The notes beneath the pieces are model-generated. The model saw nothing but the letters and a program-made list of their open reading frames with translations, did not search any database and was not told the DNA's origin. Both the position numbers and the translations under genes were made by a program. From NCBI GenBank assembly GCA_017642965.1, contig JAEPOJ010000014.1, forward strand, positions 50,187 to 83,001: a DNA stretch of 32,815 nucleotides, given 5' to 3'. Source of the DNA: Phycisphaerales bacterium. GTDB lineage: Bacteria; Planctomycetota; Phycisphaerae; Phycisphaerales; UBA1924. This document shows positions 7,734 to 15,228 of this stretch, piece by piece (the first letter of the stretch is position 1; every line of letters starts with the position of its first letter).

Positions 7734-8246
7734 TCAGTCTTCATGATCCAGGGCCTCCAGCACCATAACCACCTCGTCAATATCAGCGCCCCTGGCGTTG
7801 GCATAGCCCCGCTCCTGACGCAGCAGGCGGAAGTCGTTCTTTTCCATGACGCGGATGGAAGATCCGTTGTCGAGCGCGGCTCGACCGTAGAGCGGGCGGG
7901 TGGTCTCAACAGCGAGGAACCGGCGCAGCGCCTCGGTCGCGATGCCCTTGCCCCAGTGGTGGTGGTCGATCCAGTAGGTGATCTCGCGGTCGCCCTCCAT
8001 GGTAAAGCTGATGATGTGCCCGGCGAGCACGGCATCCGAGTCTGGCATGGCGAGCTCGATGCTGCGCGCGATGATGTCGTCGCTGGCGAGGAGGCGAGAC
8101 CAGTGGGCATCGTGCGCGCCTCGGTCGGACGGGTCCTCATGTATGAACGCGGCCATCTGCTGCGCGCCGGGGTGCTGCAGGTGCTCGAAGAAGATCTCGA
8201 TGTCGGAGTTGATGACAGGGCGGAGATGAATCGCGAACCCAGACAT
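7734..8246 (-). CDS. GNAT-family N-acetyltransferase
   Basis: The protein has 170 residues, the usual size for a single GNAT domain. It transfers an acetyl group from acetyl-CoA to an amine; the substrate cannot be told. The acetyl-CoA loop is HHHWGKGIATEALRRFL, fitting the R/Q-x-x-G-x-G/A motif, preceded by the beta-strand REITYWID. The later beta/alpha region, ALDNGSSIRVMEKNDF, resembles the RimJ/RimL-type end in which a new-neighbour Asn and the final strand follow. The start ATG shares its A with the stop TGA of scpA (TGATG), so the two are translationally coupled. This linkage suggests co-expression with scpA, but no functional link is implied. Confidence 0.8.
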   Translation of the reverse strand: MSGFAIHLRPVINSDIEIFFEHLQHPGAQQMAAFIHEDPSDRGAHDAHWSRLLASDDIIARSIELAMPDSDAVLAGHIISFTMEGDREITYWIDHHHWGKGIATEALRRFLAVETTRPLYGRAALDNGSSIRVMEKNDFRLLRQERGYANARGADIDEVVMVLEALDHED

Positions 8247-9079
8247 CAATCAAACTCGTCCACGACGGAAGCGATCTCAAGGTTCTGGTCATCGGCGTCC
8301 TTGAGTTCCATTTCGACCTCGCCCTCGTTCATGGTGACGCTGACGCGCTGGTCGCGGACAAGGACGAGGATGGCGAGGAACATGCCGACGCACTCGGCGC
8401 GGGTCTTACCGACGATCATCGAGCGAAGGCGGAGTGCGCCCGCGTTGCCGGTCTTGACACGCTGCTGGAGGTTCTCGAGGATGTTGCTGGCGTGAACCTC
8501 GAGGGGTGTCTCGTCGGAGAGGACCTCGTGCTCGCCCAGGCGGTCGAAGTTGACGCTCGAAAGAATCTGACGGAACGCCTCGACCAGATCGGACAGGTCG
8601 AGATCCTCCATCTCCAGCTCGCCCATCTCGTCCGCGGCCTCGCGGACGGCGTCGCTGTCGATGCCGGCGGCCTTGACCGGGTATCGCTTCTCCCATGTCT
8701 CCTGGCGCTGCTGGAGGGCGTCGGCCGCGTCGCGGTACTTCTTGTAGGCCAGCAGCTGCTGGACCAGCTCGGCCCGCGGATCTACGCCCGGCTCATCGAT
8801 CGGCGTGTCGCCCTCCTCCTCGTCGCCGCGGTCCTTGCGGTCCGCCTCAGCAGCGAGGATGCGAGATTTGATCTCCATGAGCGTTGAAGCCATGACGAGA
8901 AACTCGCCGGCAACGTCGATGTCGATGCGATCCACATCATCGAGGAACCCGATGTACTGGTCGGTGATGGTGGAGATGGGGATGTCGTGGATATCGACCT
9001 CATGGCTGCGGATGAGGTAGAGCAGGAGATCCATGGGGCCTTCGAAGGCCTCGAGTCGCACGCGGTATGGCTGGCTCAT
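8246..9079 (-). CDS. scpA: Segregation and condensation protein A
   Basis: The protein has 277 residues. ScpA is the kleisin subunit that bridges the SMC head domains in the bacterial condensin complex and is needed for chromosome compaction and segregation. The N-terminal kleisin segment, LEAFEGPMDLLLYLIRSHEVDIHDIPIS in overlapping pieces (residues about 9-36), and the helix with FLVMASTLMEIKSR (about 61-74) are diagnostic. A Glu/Asp-rich linker follows (about 78-100), and the C-terminal winged helix ends the chain. The ATG at 9079 is chosen because homology starts right after it; codons further upstream read as Ser/Thr-rich shadow sequence of the neighbouring gene. A TACACT hexamer stands 6 nt before the ATG, so the message may be leaderless. 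The partner gene scpB is not in the window. GNAT is coupled downstream. Confidence 0.92.
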   Translation of the reverse strand: MSQPYRVRLEAFEGPMDLLLYLIRSHEVDIHDIPISTITDQYIGFLDDVDRIDIDVAGEFLVMASTLMEIKSRILAAEADRKDRGDEEEGDTPIDEPGVDPRAELVQQLLAYKKYRDAADALQQRQETWEKRYPVKAAGIDSDAVREAADEMGELEMEDLDLSDLVEAFRQILSSVNFDRLGEHEVLSDETPLEVHASNILENLQQRVKTGNAGALRLRSMIVGKTRAECVGMFLAILVLVRDQRVSVTMNEGEVEMELKDADDQNLEIASVVDEFD

Positions 9080-9085
9080 GGGATG

Positions 9086-9091
9086 AGTGTA
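9086..9091 (-). promoter_or_regulatory. Possible -10 element TACACT for a leaderless scpA message
   Basis: On the minus strand TACACT is followed by six bases and then the scpA ATG, which would put transcription start on or next to the start codon. No Shine-Dalgarno is present and no good -35 hexamer is seen at 16-18 nt spacing. Confidence 0.3.
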
Positions 9092-9134
9092 GCCGATTTG
9101 GCCCGGAATGCGTGCGGATTCGGGCGAGCTTGCG

Positions 9135-11570
9135 TCAGGGACAGCCGGCGTTGAAGTCCTGGATGAAGGCGGGGACATCGAAGAAGTTGAACTCGCCGTC
9201 GCCGTTGTAGTCGGGCTGGTCGGTGAGGAAGGCGCTGATGTCGAAGAAGTTGAGCTCGCCGTCATTGTTGAGGTCGGCAGGGCAAGGGACAGCGTCGGGG
9301 ATGCCGTAGTGGATGCGGACGCTGCGGTTACCAGAGCCAGTGACCACAAGGTCCTGTGCACCATCCCCATTCACATCTGCTGCTGCGATGCCGGTGGCGT
9401 CTGAGTTATTAAACGGGAGGGGCTGCCTCGAAAAATCGCCATCTTCAGTTTGCAGGTAAATATTAGAAATACCAGCATATGAGTAGGTCTGCGAGAAGAT
9501 CAGATCCTGATCGCCGTCGTCATCGACGTCCAGGATGATCGCCTCGGTCCCGTCGCCGGTTGAAAGAAACTCATCACGCAGGAGCTGTCCATCCGCGTCG
9601 AGGTAATGGATGACGGACTGGTAAATGTACGATGGCACAACCAGATCGGTGTTGCCGTCGCCGTCGATATCCCCCGCGGTGATCCAGTACGGGTATCCCG
9701 AGCTGATGGCGTGGCTCTGCGTGAACTGCCCGGTGCCGTCGCCCGCGAAGAGCCTGATCTCCCGCGCGGTCATGTCCCCCACCGCGAAGTCAAGGTGCCC
9801 ATCGTTGTTGAAATCGAGCGAAGCGGGCTTGTAGTTCAGTGTTCCCGGAAGGGCGGTGATCTGCGAAAGCCCAGAGAGAGCCGGCCCTGTTTCGCCCGCA
9901 TACACATGAATGCGTCGCTGATCGCTCAGAAGGACGATGAGGTCATCACGACCGTCCGCATTGAAATCGGCAACCTCGATGCTGTTGAGGCGGGTCTCGC
10001 CCTCGAAAATGTAGGTATCAAGGATTTTCAGCGTCCCGTCGCCGACAATGCCGACGATGTAGAACCGCCCGGATGTGGTTGAGGCGGCGATCAGCTCGGG
10101 CTGCCCGTCGCCCTCAAGATCCGCGGACAGCGTGATGAAGACGTACCCAAAGTCGGGGTAGCTGGTGACGGTTCCGCTCTGAGGATCCACTATGATCAGT
10201 GCGTCCGCGGTCGAGACGACGAGTTCAAGCTCAGGATCCGCATCGAGATCGACGGGGAGAACGTGGACCGGGTTCGAGTCGAGATAGTACGACGCAGAGC
10301 CGAAGTAGTCCTCAGGACGTTCGGGCATGGGGTTCTGGGAGAGCACCTGCTGTTCTTCGGTGCCGACGGGCAGGATCTCGGGCGTGCCGTCACCATCAGC
10401 GTCGTGCAGGGTGACCCTGGGCACGGGGTAGAAGTCGTTTGCGTACGTGGCGTCCCCCGTAAGCAACCAGCCGATTTCTCTGGGATGCAGGCGTTGCTCG
10501 GTTGCCCCGATGTCGAAGACCATCTGCAGCACGGCATCGAACGGGAAAGACGTGATCGGTTCGGTCCTGGCGACAACGAGCTCCGGCTGACCTGAGCCAT
10601 CGAGGTCCTGCACCACCTCCAGCGGGAGGAGCGGTTCGTCATAGGCCGAGGTTTCCACTGATGGGTTGGCGCCCAGAGCGTTGAAGTAGACGCTGATGTC
10701 GTTCGCACCCGGGCCGCGCTGCACGAAATCGTAAGACGGGTCCGCATCGAGCTGGCACGGGATCGGGATCTCGGCGGTGTCGAGCGTCTGGGGTACCGAA
10801 GGAATGTTGATCGGCTGACCAAAGCCAACCTGACCCAAGCCGGGGACCAGCATGAGCTGCTGGGTGTCCTCGAGGTGCAGGAGCAGGTCGATATCGCCGT
10901 CGAGGTCATAATCCGCTGGCCGGTACATCATCGATGAGTCTTGCAGTTCGTTGATGCTGATGACGGTGTGCCTTGCCCCGTCGGGCAGCGAGGACCAGCG
11001 GATGTGGAGCCTTCTGAACCTCGTGGTGAACGCGAGGTCCTCGATGCCGTCGTTGTCGAAGTCGGCGTGCTCGACCATGGGCGCGTACGAGTCGTTGCTA
11101 CCGAAGTCGATCCCGCCCATGTCCGGCACGTCGACGACCTCCCGTGAGCCATCGGTCTCGATGATCGTGTAGCCGCTGTAGTCACGTTTCCGTGCGATGA
11201 TCTCCGGCATGGAATCGCCATCTATATCCGCGGCGGCAACCGTGAAGACCTCATAGAAGTTGGTTCCTTCTAACTCGTGAGCATCGGAAAGCGTGTAAGT
11301 CCCGTCGGGGTTCGTGAACGTCAACCAGACCGTAAACCGCCTGAGCCCGGCGGAGAAACAGAGAAAATCATCCCGCCCGTCGTGGTTGTAGTCTCTGGAT
11401 CGTGCGATCACGTATGTGTCGATATCTTCAGGCAGGGGCAGCTCGAACTGCGTGATGCCAAAGAGATGATCGGCGGGTTCTGAGGCCAGAGCGGTGGGCG
11501 TACCAAATATTGCAGCGGGGATCAGCGCAGAGAATATGGCCGTGCGAGCGGTGTTTTTCAGTCGTATCAT
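9135..11570 (-). CDS. Secreted FG-GAP/VCBS repeat protein with C-terminal dockerin-like cassette
   Basis: The protein has about 811 residues. It starts with a signal peptide (basic MIRLKNTAR, hydrophobic core, then ALASEP as probable cleavage site). An upstream in-frame ATG at 11582 would add four residues; neither start has a clear ribosome site. The body holds about eleven calcium-loop repeats of the FG-GAP/VCBS type, for example DFDNDGIEDL, DADGDGTPEI, DFNADGRDDL, DFNNDGHLDF and DVNGDGAQDL, which should fold as a beta-propeller. The last about 49 residues carry two EF-hand-like loops (DLNNDGELNFFDISAFL and DYNGDGEFNFFDVPAFI) and end in GCP. The same cassette ends the two giant proteins at 15229 and 18573. 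In this class it is probably an export or surface-anchoring signal; that role is inferred. No enzyme domain is visible. Confidence 0.85.
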   Translation of the reverse strand: MIRLKNTARTAIFSALIPAAIFGTPTALASEPADHLFGITQFELPLPEDIDTYVIARSRDYNHDGRDDFLCFSAGLRRFTVWLTFTNPDGTYTLSDAHELEGTNFYEVFTVAAADIDGDSMPEIIARKRDYSGYTIIETDGSREVVDVPDMGGIDFGSNDSYAPMVEHADFDNDGIEDLAFTTRFRRLHIRWSSLPDGARHTVISINELQDSSMMYRPADYDLDGDIDLLLHLEDTQQLMLVPGLGQVGFGQPINIPSVPQTLDTAEIPIPCQLDADPSYDFVQRGPGANDISVYFNALGANPSVETSAYDEPLLPLEVVQDLDGSGQPELVVARTEPITSFPFDAVLQMVFDIGATEQRLHPREIGWLLTGDATYANDFYPVPRVTLHDADGDGTPEILPVGTEEQQVLSQNPMPERPEDYFGSASYYLDSNPVHVLPVDLDADPELELVVSTADALIIVDPQSGTVTSYPDFGYVFITLSADLEGDGQPELIAASTTSGRFYIVGIVGDGTLKILDTYIFEGETRLNSIEVADFNADGRDDLIVLLSDQRRIHVYAGETGPALSGLSQITALPGTLNYKPASLDFNNDGHLDFAVGDMTAREIRLFAGDGTGQFTQSHAISSGYPYWITAGDIDGDGNTDLVVPSYIYQSVIHYLDADGQLLRDEFLSTGDGTEAIILDVDDDGDQDLIFSQTYSYAGISNIYLQTEDGDFSRQPLPFNNSDATGIAAADVNGDGAQDLVVTGSGNRSVRIHYGIPDAVPCPADLNNDGELNFFDISAFLTDQPDYNGDGEFNFFDVPAFIQDFNAGCP

Positions 11571-11643
11571 CGCCAGAAGCATACCACACTTCTGGGTGTA
11601 TCCCTACCCGATTCTGCGTCCGATAGCACGAGGACTCTGACCG

Positions 11644-12849
11644 ATGCCGACTCCGACCCTGCCCCCGCTGCCCGAGCTCGCGCATTCGTTCATGCTCGAC
11701 CCGGAGATCGTCTACCTGAACCATGGCTCGTTCGGCGCGTGCCCGCGGGCGGTGCTTGAAGCGCAGTCGGCGCACCGTGAGCGAGTCGAGCGGGACGCGA
11801 TGCGGTTCTACATCTACGACCTGTGGAAAGTTATCGATCGATCGCGGACGGCGCTGGGCGGGCTGATCAACGCGGCCCCCGAGGACCTCGTATTCGTCTC
11901 CAACGCGACGAGCGGCGTGGCGAACGTCATCGCGAACATCGACCTCAAACCCGGCGACGAGGTGCTGGTGACCCGCTTCGAGTACCCGGCGTGCATCAAC
12001 AACCTGCGCCGGGCCTGCGAGCGGGCGGGGGCCGAGCTGGTGGTCGTGGACCTGCCCTGGGACCCGATCGATGAGGATACGGTGATCGACGCGATAATGG
12101 GCCGGGTGACGGATCGCACGCGTCTGGCGATGTTCAGCCTCATCACCAGCGCCACGGCGGTGCGGATGCCGGTGGAGCAACTGATCGCGGAACTCAACGC
12201 GCGCGGGGTGGAGACGCTCTTGGACGCGGCCCACGGGCCGGGCTGCGTGCCCATGGACATCGAGGCGTGGGGCCCGACGTACTGCACCGGCAATGCGCAC
12301 AAGTGGCTGTGCAGCGCGAAGGGGTGCGCGTTCCTCTATGTGCACAAGAACAGGCAAGATGGCTTCCGCCCAGTGATCTTGTCGAATGACGCGTACGACA
12401 TCGAGCCGGCGATCGGACGGTCGGGCCGCAGCGCCTTCAACCACGAGTTCGATTACATGGGCACAGACGACCGCACGCCGATGCTTGTCGTGGCGGACGC
12501 GATCGAGACGCTCGGGGCGTTTTACCCCGGCGGAATCAACGAACTCATGGATCGCAACCGGGCGATGTGCCTGGAGGCGAGGAACCTCATGAGCGATGCG
12601 CTTGGGACCGAGCCGCTGGTGCCCGATTCGATGCTGGGGCCGCTGGCGGTGATCGACATCCCCGCGCCGGGCATGGACCCGCGAGCTCTGCGCGAACGCC
12701 TGATGGAGGAGTTCCGGATCGAGTCGATGATCGTGCCCAACCCGGGGAGCGACACGCCGATGATCCGGGTGAGCCCGCAGGTGTACAACAGCATGGAGCA
12801 GTACCGCTACTGCGCGGACGCGATCCGCTCGATCGTTGGACTCAGTTGA
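11644..12849 (+). CDS. Class V aminotransferase, isopenicillin N epimerase-like
   Basis: The protein has 401 residues. It belongs to the PLP-dependent fold type I, class V group. LNHGSFGACP (about residues 20-29) is the N-terminal signature of isopenicillin N epimerase-like and cysteine-desulfurase-like enzymes. Asp194 in LLDAAHGPG binds the PLP ring nitrogen, with His197 near it, and Lys220 in GNAHKWL is the Schiff-base lysine. A C-terminal small domain begins near residue 300. The likely substrate is a small amino acid or peptide; family members include epimerases, desulfurases and lyases, so the reaction is not settled. GAGGA lies about 10 nt upstream of the ATG. It is divergent from the FG-GAP gene across only 73 bp and overlaps the end of the convergent YCII gene by 8 bp. 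Confidence 0.85.
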   Translation: MPTPTLPPLPELAHSFMLDPEIVYLNHGSFGACPRAVLEAQSAHRERVERDAMRFYIYDLWKVIDRSRTALGGLINAAPEDLVFVSNATSGVANVIANIDLKPGDEVLVTRFEYPACINNLRRACERAGAELVVVDLPWDPIDEDTVIDAIMGRVTDRTRLAMFSLITSATAVRMPVEQLIAELNARGVETLLDAAHGPGCVPMDIEAWGPTYCTGNAHKWLCSAKGCAFLYVHKNRQDGFRPVILSNDAYDIEPAIGRSGRSAFNHEFDYMGTDDRTPMLVVADAIETLGAFYPGGINELMDRNRAMCLEARNLMSDALGTEPLVPDSMLGPLAVIDIPAPGMDPRALRERLMEEFRIESMIVPNPGSDTPMIRVSPQVYNSMEQYRYCADAIRSIVGLS

Positions 12850-13579
12850 TGTCTTTGAGTTCCGCCACGCATGGCGAGCCATACCAGCCGTAGAACGACC
12901 AGGCGTCGAGATCGGCGGCCCTGAACTTCAACCTCGCTTCCTCGACGTCGGTGGCGTCGAGCCAGAGGATCTGGCGAAGCTCGTCCTTGTCATCATTGAT
13001 CCGATCCATGGTCGCGTCGATAAGCACGGCATCCGTATGCTCGTATGCCGCATCCCCGGGGCCGATGGCGAGAACGAACATCCGCCCGACCCATTCGTCG
13101 GGGATCTCGGGGTCTTCGAGGCGGCGCTGCTCGTACTCCTTCTCGAGTCGGAGCAGGTCGTCGAGCGGCTCGTCGCACGTGATGGTGTACATCTCGGGCT
13201 TGAACACGCCGGCCTTGACGCTGGGGTCGGTGGCGACGAGTGATTTTGCCTTGTCGGCCTCGGCGGTCGAGAAGACGAAGATGCCCCGGTAGGTCTCGTC
13301 GATCCGCGGATCGGCGAGCGGGCCTGCGATGAGCAGGTCCCCCGCTTCCGCCATGCGGGTCATGTTGGCGAAGTGCCCCTGCATGGCCTCGGCCATCTCT
13401 TCTCGTCCAAGCTGCTCGGGCTGATCGAGCACGAGGTAGGAGAAGATGTACGAACGTTCCTCGGTGCCCATCGTGAGGGATGGGCCAGCGGGAAGGCCCG
13501 CGGCACCCGCGGCTGTCCCCACACCCGCGAGCGCCAGCGCGGCCAGTTTCCCGATTCCTGCCAGAATTGCCTGCTTCAT
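12842..13579 (-). CDS. Exported protein with two YCII-like (ferredoxin-like) domains
   Basis: The protein has 245 residues. The N-terminal 28 residues are a signal peptide (basic start, long Ala/Gly/Leu core). Residues about 43-130 match the YCII/YciI fold: YIFSYLVLDQP, the conserved GHFANMTRMAEAGDLLIAGPL with the family His, RGIFVFSTAEADKAKSLVATDP, and FKPEMYTI. Residues about 162-240 seem to repeat the fold (MFVLAIGPGD, ILWLDATDVEEARLKF, FYGWYGSP) but lack the GHF histidine, so only the first domain keeps the likely active-site residue. YCII proteins are usually small and cytoplasmic; export and duplication are unusual. Function is unknown. It is tail-to-tail with the aminotransferase and divergent from the mutase gene across 150 bp. 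Confidence 0.7.
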   Translation of the reverse strand: MKQAILAGIGKLAALALAGVGTAAGAAGLPAGPSLTMGTEERSYIFSYLVLDQPEQLGREEMAEAMQGHFANMTRMAEAGDLLIAGPLADPRIDETYRGIFVFSTAEADKAKSLVATDPSVKAGVFKPEMYTITCDEPLDDLLRLEKEYEQRRLEDPEIPDEWVGRMFVLAIGPGDAAYEHTDAVLIDATMDRINDDKDELRQILWLDATDVEEARLKFRAADLDAWSFYGWYGSPCVAELKDIN

Positions 13580-13729
13580 GGGCTTGTATACCGCTTCAGC
13601 CGCGCCTGGGTTGCGGCGTCACGACGTGCGGGAGGAAGTCGGATATCAGGGGCGCTATCCTCTTGGCCCGGCAGAGTTTTGAGCTCTGACGCCGGAGCTT
13701 GCACGACCCACCCAGGGAGAGACACACAC

Positions 13730-15151
13730 ATGCTCGGACGCGTTTTCAAGGCATACGACATTCGCGGCACCTACCCGGACCTGCTGACCGACTACATGGC
13801 GTGGCAGATCGGGTGCGGCACGGCCAAGTTCCTGCTCGAGGAAGCGGAGCAGGACGGCGAGACGACCCCCATGATGAAGTCCGTGATCATCGGTCGCGAC
13901 ATGCGTCAGTCGTCGCCGACGCTCCGCGACGAGCTGGTGCGGGGGCTGACGTGCAACCACGCTTCGGTGATCGACCTGGGGCTGGTGGATACCCCGATGA
14001 TGTACTTCGCCATCAACTACCTCGACTGCTCGGGCGGCGTGGTTGTAACGGCGTCGCACAACCCGCCGCAGTACAACGGGTTCAAGATCTCCAAGCGCAA
14101 GGCCAAGCCCGTCGGCGAGCAGACGGGCCTGAGCGAGGTCCGCAAGTACGCGGCCATGGTGGACAAAAACCTGGAGCCGCAGGAAGGCACCAGCGTTGAA
14201 GAGCGTGACCTGTGGGAGGCCTACGCGAAGCACGTGCTCAAGTTCCTGGACCTGGGCGGGCGTGACGCGAGTAAGCCGCTCAAGATCGTGGTGGACGCGA
14301 GCAACGGCATGGCGGGAACGATGTGCCCGCGGATCTTCGGGAAGAACGGCGAGGCGGTCGATGGGCTCGAGATTATCGAGATGAACTTCGACAACTCCAA
14401 GGGCGAGTTTGTGCACGAGCCCAACCCGCTCGTGGCGGCGAACCTCGAGATGCTGTGCGAGGAGGTCGTGAAGCAGGGCGCGGACCTCGGGCTGTGCTTC
14501 GACGGCGACGCGGACCGCTGCGTGGCGGTCGACGAGAAGGGCCAGATCGTGCCGTGCGATATCATGACCGCGCTGCTGGTCCCCTACTTCCTCGATCAGC
14601 AGCCCGGCAGCGGGATCGTGTACGACCTGCGCTCAACCAAGGCCGTCAAGGAAGAGATCGAGAAGCACAGCGGCAAGCCACTTCGCGGGCGCGTCGGGCA
14701 CGTGTTCATGAAGCAGCTTCTCGCCGAGAACGGCGCGATCTTCGGCGGCGAGCTCTCGGGGCACTTCTACTTCCGCAAGAACTTCAACGCCGACAGCGGC
14801 GCGATCGCGATGGCAACGTTCCTCTCCGTTCTTGCCCACTCGGACAAGCCCATGAGCGACATGGTCGCCCCGCTGATGCGGTACGTGCAGTCCGGCGAGA
14901 TCAACTTCGAGAACGAAGAGCAGGACGAGGCGCTGGAGACCGTCATGGAGACCTTCGGCGACCGCGGCGACATCGACGAGCTCGACGGCGTGACGGTGGA
15001 CTGCTTCGACACCGAGGGCTGGTGGATGAACATCCGCAAGTCCAATACCGAGCCACTGCTGCGCCTCAACATCGAGGCCAAGACGCAGGAGCAGCTCGAC
15101 GAGGTGTACGCGGAGGTCTCGCCGCTGCTGGGCACGAAGGTCGATCACTGA
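13730..15151 (+). CDS. Phosphomannomutase/phosphoglucomutase (ManB/AlgC type)
   Basis: The protein has 473 residues, normal for the bacterial alpha-D-phosphohexomutase family. It interconverts hexose 6-phosphate and 1-phosphate (mannose or glucose) for polysaccharide and nucleotide-sugar synthesis in the cytoplasm. The four family sites can be placed: phosphoserine loop TASHNPPQ with Ser109; the Mg site GDADR, Asp258, Asp260 and Asp262; the sugar loop GGELSGH (339-345), with Glu341 and Ser343 contacting the sugar; and the phosphate loop SNTEP (438-442). GGE-LSGH is the form seen in the dual PMM/PGM group. The ATG at 13730 is set by the MLGRVFKAYDIRG start shared by the family and a GGGAG ribosome site about 10-13 nt before it; the frame is open further upstream but only as shadow. 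A long-stem terminator follows. Confidence 0.93.
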   Translation: MLGRVFKAYDIRGTYPDLLTDYMAWQIGCGTAKFLLEEAEQDGETTPMMKSVIIGRDMRQSSPTLRDELVRGLTCNHASVIDLGLVDTPMMYFAINYLDCSGGVVVTASHNPPQYNGFKISKRKAKPVGEQTGLSEVRKYAAMVDKNLEPQEGTSVEERDLWEAYAKHVLKFLDLGGRDASKPLKIVVDASNGMAGTMCPRIFGKNGEAVDGLEIIEMNFDNSKGEFVHEPNPLVAANLEMLCEEVVKQGADLGLCFDGDADRCVAVDEKGQIVPCDIMTALLVPYFLDQQPGSGIVYDLRSTKAVKEEIEKHSGKPLRGRVGHVFMKQLLAENGAIFGGELSGHFYFRKNFNADSGAIAMATFLSVLAHSDKPMSDMVAPLMRYVQSGEINFENEEQDEALETVMETFGDRGDIDELDGVTVDCFDTEGWWMNIRKSNTEPLLRLNIEAKTQEQLDEVYAEVSPLLGTKVDH

Positions 15152-15177
15152 TCCGATTCATACTGCTCCATCGAATG

Positions 15178-15208
15178 AAAAAGGGACGGGCGTTGGCCCG
15201 TCCCTTTT
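15178..15208. terminator. Bidirectional terminator between convergent genes
   Basis: AAAAGGGACGGGC and GCCCGTCCCTTTT form a perfect 13-bp stem around a GTTG loop. The A and T flanks give a T tract on both strands, fitting its place between the stop at 15151 (plus) and the stop at 15229 (minus). Confidence 0.92.
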
Positions 15209-15228
15209 CTGATTGAAAGCCGAGATTC

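Noticed and set aside
11428..12882. Long open frame (484 codons) on the minus strand across the aminotransferase gene
   Set aside because: It is Arg/His/Val-rich, typical of an antisense shadow in high-GC DNA, while the plus strand carries clear PLP-enzyme motifs.
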